Origin: Aurantiacibacter gangjinensis
GTDB lineage: Bacteria; Pseudomonadota; Alphaproteobacteria; Sphingomonadales; Sphingomonadaceae
NCBI RefSeq assembly: GCF_001886695.1
Contig: NZ_CP018097.1
Location: forward strand, 620,001-684,000
Reading direction: 5' to 3'
DNA: 64,000 nucleotides
Made by a program: the position numbers and the translations under genes. Shown here in pieces: positions 8,665 to 16,009 of the stretch. The notes under the pieces were generated by a model. It did no database searches, was not told where the DNA came from, and worked only from the letters and a program-made list of their open reading frames with translations. Each line of letters starts with the position of its first letter. The stretch's first letter is position 1.

Positions 8665-9764
8665 TGGCCACTGTCGAAGCTCAACTTCAAGAAAAAGACT
8701 GGTTTTCAAGGCCCGGCGATAGCGTGCTATCAGCGATGCGTCGGCGTAGCGTATCTGCCGGAGCGCTTGCAGAGCGCCTAAAGGGTGGCATGGAGCAACT
8801 TCGCGACTTGACCAGTGGCGTTGGCACCATCGACGAGGACACCGCTAACGCACTTTCGGCCATGCTTGGGGGGTCCACTGCCTTCTGGAAGACCAGGCAG
8901 GCGAAATATGAGGAAGCCTTGACCCACGCGGTCAATCAACTGTCGGACGAGGAAGCCAATGCTTGGTTGGACCGTATCCCTGCTCCCGGGAGCAAGGGAC
9001 GGATCACAGCGAAGAGGCGCTCGGCAGAACTCGAGCGTCGATTAGCATATTTCGGGGTCAGCACGCTGAAGTCTTGGGATGCGCGCTACGGGCCTCATCA
9101 GAGCCACGCCAGATTCCGTCGGTCGCTGGCATTCACCCAGCATGATGGCGCAACGTCAATGTGGCTGCGCGAAGGGGAGCTCGATGCCAATCTTCGCCTA
9201 ACGGCCGAGTGGTCCAGCGATGCACTTCGGGCCCGTCTCGAACAGATTCGTGCGCTGTCTAGGATCAGCAAGCCTAGCCGATTTATGCCACAGTTGGTGA
9301 CGATGCTTGCTGACGCAGGCGTTGCGCTCGTAGTCGCAAAGGCTCCGCAAGGTTGCCGCGCGAGCGGCGCAAGCAGAATGATTGCGCCGGACAAGGCGAT
9401 GATCCTGATGAGTTTCAGGCATCGTGCAGACGACCATTTCTGGTTCACGCTCTTCCATGAGATCGGCCATCTGCTTCTTCATGAAGCTTCATCCTTTGTG
9501 GATGCTGAGGGCATAGACGAGGAAGATTCTTGCGAAAAAGAGGCGAATGAATTCGCCGCTCGCATGATTGTTCCGGAGAAACGCGAGGCCGAATTGTTGA
9601 GTCTCGCCCCTACAGATGATGCAATTCGGAGATTTGCTGTCTCACTGGGGGTGGCACCAGGGCTTATTCTCGGCCAGCTGCAGCATCGCGGGATCGTCGC
9701 TCATGGGGCTCTGCGGCGGCTCCGCCGCCACTGGACGTGGGACCAAATCAGAGAAGCGCTCTAA
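8661..9764 (+). CDS. HTH (HigA-like) plus ImmA/IrrE metallopeptidase protein, probable antitoxin
   Basis: A 367-aa protein; GTG 8661 or ATG 8664 are both possible starts. The N-terminal part (about 15-80) looks like an XRE/HigA-type helix-turn-helix (GALAERLKGGMEQLRDL). The C-terminal part is an ImmA/IrrE peptidase with H266-E-I-G-H270 and a downstream acidic motif (CEKEANEFAARMIVP), giving the usual zinc ligands. Such proteins pair with HigB/RelE-like toxins as antitoxins or act as protease-regulators. Translation is coupled to the toxin gene through the overlap. Confidence 0.78.
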   Translation: MMATVEAQLQEKDWFSRPGDSVLSAMRRRSVSAGALAERLKGGMEQLRDLTSGVGTIDEDTANALSAMLGGSTAFWKTRQAKYEEALTHAVNQLSDEEANAWLDRIPAPGSKGRITAKRRSAELERRLAYFGVSTLKSWDARYGPHQSHARFRRSLAFTQHDGATSMWLREGELDANLRLTAEWSSDALRARLEQIRALSRISKPSRFMPQLVTMLADAGVALVVAKAPQGCRASGASRMIAPDKAMILMSFRHRADDHFWFTLFHEIGHLLLHEASSFVDAEGIDEEDSCEKEANEFAARMIVPEKREAELLSLAPTDDAIRRFAVSLGVAPGLILGQLQHRGIVAHGALRRLRRHWTWDQIREAL

Positions 9765-9797
9765 CCGAAAGCGGTCGCACGCTGTCTCGCTTGGGCT

Positions 9798-10724
9798 CTA
9801 TCCTTTGAAGTGCACGAAAGCAGTCGGGCTCTTTTGCCAGTTGCAAATCGCGTCTTCGAGCACCTCCATGCCCACCTGCAGGGTTGTATCTAGCTCATCA
9901 AGCCACTGTTGAAGTGGAACATACCCGGTGCCTGAATTCGCGTTGCCTGCGAACAGAAGGCGCATTCCTGCTTTCGGCCCGGTCGCTGTTTTCAAGTAAG
10001 CCGAGCCTGCCTCGGCCGGTGCGAAGCCATATCGCGAGAGCATCGTCGTCCAGTCGAACCGCCCCAACCGTCCATATCCTTTCACCGGAAGCGCCTTGTA
10101 GAATGCGTCGAAGATTACATTGGGATCGTTGCCGGCGGTCAGGATGATTTGAGAAAAAAGCGCTTGGTGGCCGCCAGCGGCGTTCACCCAGTTTACGTAG
10201 TCTACGACGGCTGGGCCCATAGCCCGCTGCTTGCTCGGATCGAGGCTCTCATACTTGCGATGGTTACCAAACTTGCCTCTTATCGATTGCCAGTTAGCTG
10301 CAAGCCACTGCTCGAATGCGGCAGGATTGGTGCTGCCAGCAGCCCAATCCCATCGCCCTTGCCCAAGCTTGCCGTAGATGTCGCGTAGTCGGCGCCACCC
10401 GTCGGTTGCGGGCTTACCGAGATGGACCATGAGGAAGATTAGCCATGCGGCTTCGTCATACGCATTCTGCTGAATAAAATGGACAACGCCGAGTTCCGCC
10501 TCAAAACTGTCATGGTGGGGATCAGCGCGCCTGGGGCTTATCGGCCCGCGCCGCTGGATGACCTGGTAATACTCCTCTCTTCGAAGGCTCGCCACGATCT
10601 GCATTGCAAGCGTATCGCGAGCGGCCAAGCCCGCGGAGCCCGGAAGCGGTCGAACCTGTTGGTGATGGGAGAGAAGCTGAGCGGAGATCTGCTGTTTGCG
10701 CGGCTGACGGCTGGGCCACTGCAT
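9798..10724 (-). CDS. Alpha-glutamyl/putrescinyl thymine pyrophosphorylase-like protein (clade 3 type)
   Basis: A 308-aa protein. It shows a set of motifs I associate with the AGPT-Pplase3 family: RRGPISPRRADP near the N-terminus, GNHRKYESL in the middle, GRFDWTTML, TGPKAGMRLLF, and LEDAICNWQKSP at the C-terminus. The family was described from comparative genomics of DNA-base hypermodification and belongs to a DNA-glycosylase-like fold; the reaction of clade 3 has not, to my knowledge, been shown. Its ATG overlaps the stop of the thymidylate-synthase-like gene by one base (TAATG), so the two are translationally coupled. No glutamyl- or putrescinyl-transferase gene is adjacent. Confidence 0.72.
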   Translation of the reverse strand: MQWPSRQPRKQQISAQLLSHHQQVRPLPGSAGLAARDTLAMQIVASLRREEYYQVIQRRGPISPRRADPHHDSFEAELGVVHFIQQNAYDEAAWLIFLMVHLGKPATDGWRRLRDIYGKLGQGRWDWAAGSTNPAAFEQWLAANWQSIRGKFGNHRKYESLDPSKQRAMGPAVVDYVNWVNAAGGHQALFSQIILTAGNDPNVIFDAFYKALPVKGYGRLGRFDWTTMLSRYGFAPAEAGSAYLKTATGPKAGMRLLFAGNANSGTGYVPLQQWLDELDTTLQVGMEVLEDAICNWQKSPTAFVHFKG

Positions 10725-11704
10725 TAGATATCCTCCGCCTTGTTGGCTTTCCGCATCCGCTCCGCAATGCGATCGCGTTGGTCTTCGATCGAAGAATGAT
10801 AGATATCACTATGCATTCTTACCGAAATTTCCTTGATGACCTCGTCGTCCTGTCCAGCGAAACTGATCTGTATGAGACTGCCGATATCCGACCAATAGGG
10901 ATCATTCAGGTCCCCGTTCGGATCGACACTCTTGCCGGCTCGAACCTTCTGCTCGAATGCGAGCAAATCGTCGATCTTCTTGAAGGGATTAGAGTGGGGC
11001 ATCGCCGGCATTTCAGCGGCCCGCTGGTAACCCTCCCTCCTGTATCGCTCGGCCCGGCCTCGGTCTCGGTCATATAGGTGCATACTGCCGACCATGTGGA
11101 TGTATTCGCCAAGTTCAAGCTTGAGTTCGGCAGCGACCAGCTCTTGGAGCATGGTGAAGCAGAACACATCATGCGGGAGGCCCAGATAGGCATCATTGGA
11201 CCGCATAGCCACCGACATGTGAAGGACACCGCCTCGACGATGGAACTGCAGGGTAGTGGTGCACGGAATATCAGTGCCATCATCTGCCAAAAGGTCCCTT
11301 GCTTCATAGAGCTGAATCACGCACCTGCGGCTGCCGTCTTTCCGCTGTAGTAATTCTATGGCCGCCTGGAGTTGGTCGAATCCGTGTCGCGACCTAATCC
11401 GAGGACCGTAGGCGCCGTTCACGACGGCTGGCTTTCCATCTTTTACATAGAAAGGAATGTACGGGCCGACGAAGGCCGCCTCGTCCGATCCAGATAGGTA
11501 CCAAAGGAGCTCGCCAAGGGCGCTAAATGGTCGCGCCCTAGTCTGCGACCGGCTTAGCCTAGCGCGCGGTTTGGCGATCCGCAGCGTCACGCCGAGAAGC
11601 TCAAGCGAACCTCCATTAGTGCTCACGTTATGCACGCCATCGTTCAGAAGGGCATGGTAAAGATCGTTGAGAACATCATCGAGACCCTCGCCAAGAAATT
11701 CCAT
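10724..11704 (-). CDS. Thymidylate-synthase-fold enzyme, likely dCMP-type (Asp at the base-selecting position)
   Basis: A 326-aa protein of the ThyA/dCMP-hydroxymethylase superfamily, with LGELLWYLSG, nucleophile C148 in IPCTT, RSNDAYLGLPHD and a C-terminal HMVGSMHLYDRD block. Two substitutions stand out. ThyA has PCH where this protein has PCT. The base-reading Asn of ThyA (GLPFN) is Asp179 here; in T4 dCMP hydroxymethylase an Asp at this position selects cytosine. The enzyme may therefore methylate or hydroxymethylate dCMP rather than dUMP. A TAGGAAA ribosome binding site precedes the ATG. It is transcribed with the pyrophosphorylase-like gene downstream and is probably not the housekeeping thymidylate synthase. 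Confidence 0.78.
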   Translation of the reverse strand: MEFLGEGLDDVLNDLYHALLNDGVHNVSTNGGSLELLGVTLRIAKPRARLSRSQTRARPFSALGELLWYLSGSDEAAFVGPYIPFYVKDGKPAVVNGAYGPRIRSRHGFDQLQAAIELLQRKDGSRRCVIQLYEARDLLADDGTDIPCTTTLQFHRRGGVLHMSVAMRSNDAYLGLPHDVFCFTMLQELVAAELKLELGEYIHMVGSMHLYDRDRGRAERYRREGYQRAAEMPAMPHSNPFKKIDDLLAFEQKVRAGKSVDPNGDLNDPYWSDIGSLIQISFAGQDDEVIKEISVRMHSDIYHSSIEDQRDRIAERMRKANKAEDI

Positions 11705-11860
11705 TTTCCTACCCTCGAACAGAGCACAGCTAATTCGCTAGACGTTTAGACGCGCTGTCCCCCCGAGCAACAGGCGACCACGACAGATCTCAGAGGGTTA
11801 TGCACGGACGGCGCCACCAGAGCCAAATTCAGACAGAATAAAAAAGTGCTTGGGAAAATC

Positions 11861-11895
11861 GGATCTGCATCCTTTAAGCTCAAAGATGCAGATCC
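11861..11895. repeat. 35-bp near-palindrome between the TS-like pair and the integrase
   Basis: GGATCTGCATC (11861-11871) and GATGCAGATCC (11885-11895) are perfect 11-bp arms. The 13-base centre is itself nearly symmetric (TTTAAGCTCAAA). No T-run follows on either strand, so it is not a typical terminator. It lies in a 299-base gene-free stretch (11,705-12,003) that must hold the promoter of the minus-strand TS-like operon. It could be a protein-binding or recombination site. Confidence 0.6.
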
Positions 11896-12003
11896 AGATC
11901 TTCTCGAACGACAGAAAAGCGCTGAGCCCGCGGTTGACAAGCGCATGCCACGGGGACTGGCAGCGAAATCGCCTAGCAATGCATAGCCGGGGAGGATGGC
12001 GCC

Positions 12004-12357
12004 ATGCCTCCCTCCGATGATTCCCAGAAACTTGCCGCACTTGAGCACTTGCGCTCGAGGTTCACCAAGAAATTCGATGGAGGGCACGGGCTGCGACTGC
12101 AGCCTGACGAGCTGCTCGTATTCGTAGAAATCGGATTTCTAACGAGGCTGGATGAGGAGATTGCAGCCGAAAGGAAAAAAGAATGCGAAAGAAGAAGATT
12201 TACGAACGCGGCGACTACTACCTCGCATTCGACACGAACCCAGATGGAACGGCCCGCTCTAAAAACCTCTACATCTTCTATTACGACCGCGAAGGAGGAA
12301 GGGGTCGCAGCCATTCAACGGGCACGTCGGATCTCGAACTCGCGAAGGAAGAACTAG
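12004..12357 (+). CDS. Possible small protein upstream of and overlapping the integrase
   Basis: The first 60 residues (FTKKFDGGHGLRLQPDELLVFVEIGF) look like a real coding sequence, and GGGGAGGA precedes the ATG. The frame then runs 175 bases into the integrase gene in another phase, where its composition becomes Ser/Thr/Arg-rich and noncoding-like. Either a short real protein has lost its original stop or the upstream part is chance. It could encode a small recombination-directionality-type partner, but no motif shows this. Confidence 0.35.
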   Translation: MPPSDDSQKLAALEHLRSRFTKKFDGGHGLRLQPDELLVFVEIGFLTRLDEEIAAERKKECERRRFTNAATTTSHSTRTQMERPALKTSTSSITTAKEEGVAAIQRARRISNSRRKN

Positions 12358-13409
12358 ACCGCTTTTACGAGAAGCGGGAAAAGTCTCATAAATTCTGCCC
12401 CACCTGCGGACAGGCTTTCAGCGGCGAACTTCCGCCGCTTGTTGCCACCGCTATCGCGGAATACCTTGAGAGCACTGACTACGAGGCCGCCACTGCGCGG
12501 TTAGCTCACGTTCTCGCTTATCTCGAAGCCAAAGGCTTGGAAGACGCTCGATGCGACGAAATCAATGACGCGTGGGTAAAAAAATTCCGCAAGTGGGCAT
12601 CAGGGGTAGATATTGTCTCGCCTACCGGAAAGATTAGGAAACGTTCGCCGACGACGGTCGCGGCAAGCGTTTCGATGTTGCGCACAGCGATCAATCAAGC
12701 GTTCGAGAGCCGGAAGCTTCTGCATCGAGCAGCAATCAGCGTGAAGAAGTCCGAGATTGAGGGTAAATCCCCTTGGTTCCGAGCTTCGGAAAGTCAGATC
12801 ATCGGAATGTTTAGATACGCCCTGGCCTTGGACTTTCCGGAAAACTCCAGCGACAAACAGATACAGAAATGGAAGCGCGAGAGGAGCAATCTCCTACAAT
12901 ATCTTCGCCTCGGCGTAGCTACTTGGGCTCGGCCTGATGCAATCATGGATTTTTCAACGTCCGAAGAAGCCGAGCAATGGAACCCTGGAAATGGTTACAT
13001 CGAGCTCAATCCCTTTGGCCGCGAACAGTCGGAGAAGTATCGCCCTCTGGTTCGAGCTCCTCGACAGCTAATCCCTCTTCTGAATGAAAACGTCGGGAAA
13101 TTCGTCAAAAGTGCGTCCGTTCGAACTGCCTTTCGGCAGATGGCAAGCACACTTGGATTCCCTGACAAAGGTCAAAGCGGTGAGAAGCTCATTCGCCGCA
13201 GCACGGCTAGTCTAATACGACCTCTACTGGAGTCGAATGGTGCTTGGGAGAGTCAGGGGCGGCTGATGCTTGGCCACATCCGACCAAACGTTTCAGACAA
13301 GTACGCCACGCCTTATCATGAGGATTATCTCGTCGATGCGCTTCGCCTCACCGAAGAGTTGATCGACCGCATCGAAGCCGCCGCGCCAGGCGCGTTCTCG
13401 TTAAATTAG
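12183..13409 (+). CDS. Tyrosine recombinase (island integrase)
   Basis: A 408-aa phage-type integrase. The N-terminus (YYLAFDTNPDGTARSKNLYIFYYD) is an arm-type DNA-binding region and a CPTCG motif follows at about 75. The core-binding domain spans about 85-210. Catalytic residues visible are R250 (ATWARPDA), R338/R339 (LIRRSTAS, with Ile instead of the usual His before them), H365 (MLGHI) and the presumed nucleophile Y374 (SDKYATPY). AAAGGAAAA precedes the ATG. It reads toward tRNA-Arg 54 bases away, which is the probable attachment site. Confidence 0.88.
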   Translation: MRKKKIYERGDYYLAFDTNPDGTARSKNLYIFYYDREGGRGRSHSTGTSDLELAKEELDRFYEKREKSHKFCPTCGQAFSGELPPLVATAIAEYLESTDYEAATARLAHVLAYLEAKGLEDARCDEINDAWVKKFRKWASGVDIVSPTGKIRKRSPTTVAASVSMLRTAINQAFESRKLLHRAAISVKKSEIEGKSPWFRASESQIIGMFRYALALDFPENSSDKQIQKWKRERSNLLQYLRLGVATWARPDAIMDFSTSEEAEQWNPGNGYIELNPFGREQSEKYRPLVRAPRQLIPLLNENVGKFVKSASVRTAFRQMASTLGFPDKGQSGEKLIRRSTASLIRPLLESNGAWESQGRLMLGHIRPNVSDKYATPYHEDYLVDALRLTEELIDRIEAAAPGAFSLN

Positions 13410-13463
13410 CCGGAGTTTCGCCGGAGCTAGTGTGCCGCCCAGTTCAGTAAACGGCGGAAAAGC

Positions 13464-13544
<81 letters not shown>

Positions 13545-13661
13545 ATCAGGGCGTGGCGACTAGCAATGGCGGCGCGGTTCGCCAAGCGATAAGTCGGGCG
13601 CGGTTGATCGATCCGCGATGCGATAACCGATTGGCAACCTCGCGCCGCTATCGGCAGTGCG

Positions 13662-14063
13662 ATGAACGCTGTATCGCAAACCTTCGGCTCGACTGGCGGA
13701 CTTTCGCAGTCCACCGCCAATGCCAGCTCCACCAGCCTGCGCTGGGCCGCTTTGGGCGAGGCAGGGCAGGTCGTTGCGATGATGGCAGGCGTCACGCCCG
13801 AAGAAACGAGCCGCGAGGTCCGCAATTTCGCTGCCATCATGCGCGATTCGGCCAAGTGGCGGCGCGACCTGGCAGATCGTGCCTGCGCGGAACTTGCTGC
13901 CGTGATGGAGCCGGGAATCAGCGCTCTGTTGGCGATCAATGCGCGCGGTGCAAACCCGCAGCCTGCAGCGCAAGCGCTGTGGGGCGAATTCAGCAAGGCC
14001 CGCCAAGAGATGCTCGCGCTGTTGCCGCCATCGGGCACGCACGGACCGCGCCGCAGCGCCTGA
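13662..14063 (+). CDS. Conserved-type hypothetical protein, 133 aa
   Basis: First gene on the core side of tRNA-Arg. The protein is alanine-rich and helical, with [19 protein letters not shown] and a C-terminal [17 protein letters not shown] segment; there is no signal peptide. I do not recognise a named family. Long overlapping frames on both strands exist here, but this frame has the most protein-like composition and ends just before mmcB in the same direction. Confidence 0.55.
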   Translation: MNAVSQTFGSTGGLSQSTANASSTSLRWAALGEAGQVVAMMAGVTPEETSREVRNFAAIMRDSAKWRRDLADRACAELAAVMEPGISALLAINARGANPQPAAQALWGEFSKARQEMLALLPPSGTHGPRRSA

Positions 14064-14123
14064 CGCATAGCGCCAGAGAAGCGCGGTCTTGACCGTGTTC
14101 CTATTTCGTTCCAATCAGGCCGC

Positions 14124-14642
14124 ATGAATGATTCGTGTGCCCTCGCCGCCGTCCCCTCGCCATCCGAAGATGATTTCGCGCGGCGATCCCATGCGGTGTG
14201 CCGCGGGATCGGGCGACTGTTTGCGCGCAACGATATCTGGGTCCTTCCGGAAATGCCGCTGCGTGGCGGCAGGCGGGCAGACCTGATGGGTGTCGACGCC
14301 AAGGACAAGATCGTGATCGTGGAGATCAAGACCTCGCGCGCAGACCTGTTGGGCGATGGCAAATGGCCCGACTATCTCGAGCATTGCGACCGCTTCTATT
14401 GGGGCCTGCCGCCCGAGCTGGATCGCGCCGTGCTGGAAAATGACGATTTCCGCCCCGATTGCTGCGGCGTGATCGTCGCCGATGGCTACGATGCGGAGAT
14501 CGTGCGGCCCGCGCCCAGCCATCCGCTCGCTGCCGCGCGGCGCAAGGTCGAGGTAGAGCGGCTGGCGCGCACGGCGCTGCGGCGGCTGCAGGTCGGACTG
14601 GACCCGCATTGCAACAGTTGGGGCGGCGAGTTGGCGGGCTGA
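14124..14642 (+). CDS. mmcB: MmcB family DNA repair protein (putative nuclease)
   Basis: A 172-aa protein with a PD-(D/E)xK-like core: RRADLMGVDAKDKIVIVEIKTSRADLLGD supplies D...E-x-K, followed by KWPDYLEHCDRFYWGLP. This pattern is characteristic of alphaproteobacterial MmcB, linked to the mitomycin C/SOS damage response in Caulobacter. The ATG lies 60 bases after the preceding gene. Confidence 0.85.
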   Translation: MNDSCALAAVPSPSEDDFARRSHAVCRGIGRLFARNDIWVLPEMPLRGGRRADLMGVDAKDKIVIVEIKTSRADLLGDGKWPDYLEHCDRFYWGLPPELDRAVLENDDFRPDCCGVIVADGYDAEIVRPAPSHPLAAARRKVEVERLARTALRRLQVGLDPHCNSWGGELAG

Positions 14643-14682
14643 ACGTTTCGCGCTCGCAAAGCGTTTACCGCTTTGGCATAGG

Positions 14683-15408
14683 ATGGCCGGGACCATGTGG
14701 ACGGCCATCATCCTTTCCGCGCTCGCCATGACGGCGATCGTTGCGCTGCGCTATTTCGCGGCGAGCGGCGTATTCGCGTTCGCGACATCGAAGGTGCGGC
14801 CAGGTCTGTATGCCGGGCTCAACCCGCAGATCCGGCGCGAGATGGGCTGGTCGCTGGTGTCGGCGGCAATCTATGGCATCCCCGCCGGCATCGTCGCCTG
14901 GGGCTGGCAAAATGCCGGCTGGACCCTGATCTACACCGATATCGCCGCATACCCGCTCTGGTACCTGCCGCTTTCGGTCTTTCTCTACCTCTTCGCGCAT
15001 GACACGTGGTTCTACTGGAGCCACCGCTTCATGCATCGGCCCAAATGGTTTCGCATCGCCCATGCGGTGCACCATGCCAGCCGCCCACCTACGGCCTGGG
15101 CGGCCATGAGTTTCCACCCCATCGAGGCGTTGACAGGCGCCGTGGTCATTCCGCTGCTGGTCTTCCTCATCCCCATACATGTGGCGATGCTGGGGCTGGT
15201 GCTGGGCATTATGACGCTGATGGGCGTCACCAACCACATGGGGTGGGAGATGTTTCCGCGATGGCTCGTTCATTCGCGGTTGGGGGGATGGCTGATAACC
15301 GCCAGCCATCATCAGCGGCATCATGACGAATATCGCTGTAATTACGGACTCTATTTCAGATTTTGGGATCGACTGTGCAAAACCGACAAAGGCCTCGCTT
15401 CGCCCTGA
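14683..15408 (+). CDS. Sterol desaturase / fatty acid hydroxylase superfamily membrane protein
   Basis: A 241-aa integral membrane protein with about four to five hydrophobic segments. The diiron histidine clusters are present: HDTWFYWSHRFMH, HAVHHAS and HHQRHHDEYRCNYG. The family inserts oxygen or double bonds into lipids. The substrate is unknown. The 3' end overlaps the start of the next gene, suggesting co-expression. Confidence 0.85.
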   Translation: MAGTMWTAIILSALAMTAIVALRYFAASGVFAFATSKVRPGLYAGLNPQIRREMGWSLVSAAIYGIPAGIVAWGWQNAGWTLIYTDIAAYPLWYLPLSVFLYLFAHDTWFYWSHRFMHRPKWFRIAHAVHHASRPPTAWAAMSFHPIEALTGAVVIPLLVFLIPIHVAMLGLVLGIMTLMGVTNHMGWEMFPRWLVHSRLGGWLITASHHQRHHDEYRCNYGLYFRFWDRLCKTDKGLASP

Positions 15409-15848
15409 TCATCGCTGCTGCCGCTTCGCTGGCCGTGCCCATGGGCGCGCCCGGCGTAGCTGCGCAAGGTGCTGGCACGACGGTGACATTGGAGATCACC
15501 AATATCCGCAATGCGGATGGCGTGGTGCGCGCCTGCATGACGGCAGACGAGGATCGCTTCCCTCGCTGCCAGGGCAGCGCGAACGGCTATAGCGCGGTTG
15601 TTCCTGCAGGTGAGGCGACCACGCTGCGCTTCCGCAACGTCGCGCCCGGCACCTATGCCATCGCCCTGTTGCATGACGAGAACGACAATGGCCGCGCCGA
15701 TCGCGCGCTGGGCATGATGCCGCGCGAAGGCTTTGGCTTTTCGCGCGACGCACGCGTACGGATGGGACCGCCGCGCTTCGATGAAGCCGCCATCGAAGTC
15801 GGCACGACGTCAACGCGCCAGACCATCCGCATGCGCTACATGCTGTGA
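15375..15848 (+). CDS. DUF2141 domain secreted protein
   Basis: From GTG 15375 the product is 157 aa with an N-terminal signal peptide ending near GVAAQG; TTG 15363 is an alternative. The mature part (VTLEITNIRNADGVVRACM, PGTYAIALLHDENDNGRAD, RMGPPRFDEAAI) matches the beta-sandwich DUF2141 pattern. Function is unknown; the protein is probably periplasmic. It follows the desaturase with a short overlap. Confidence 0.78.
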   Translation: MQNRQRPRFALIIAAAASLAVPMGAPGVAAQGAGTTVTLEITNIRNADGVVRACMTADEDRFPRCQGSANGYSAVVPAGEATTLRFRNVAPGTYAIALLHDENDNGRADRALGMMPREGFGFSRDARVRMGPPRFDEAAIEVGTTSTRQTIRMRYML

Positions 15849-16009
15849 TCGTGAAAGCGGATTAAGCTTCGTAAGGGGCGGAAACGCACCGGAAACCTGC
15901 CAAAAACTCCGGCACAACTTTACACTATTTTTACCAAAAATGGCCAAATGTGTCTTTGCAAACGGTCCGGGCACGCAGTCCGGGCGCATCGCTTTGGAAG
16001 GCATATCTG

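Larger units (their letters stand above)
1..13463. mobile_element. Right portion of a tRNA-Arg-integrated genomic island (defence/conflict cargo)
   Basis: A tyrosine integrase gene ends 54 bases before the 3' end of a complete tRNA-Arg(CCG), the standard geometry of an island inserted at a tRNA 3' end. Everything left of the tRNA is accessory in character: exonucleases, a sigma factor, McrBC, a toxin-antitoxin-like pair and a nucleotide-modification-like pair. The genes right of the tRNA are housekeeping. I saw no second copy of the tRNA 3' end between 1 and 13,463, so the left attachment site is probably outside the window. The island extent is inference; the integrase/tRNA arrangement is directly visible. 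Confidence 0.65.

Noticed and set aside
1-13463. Second copy of the tRNA-Arg 3' end marking the left attachment site
   Set aside because: No stretch resembling the T-arm and acceptor 3' end was seen; only isolated TTCGAAC hexamers.
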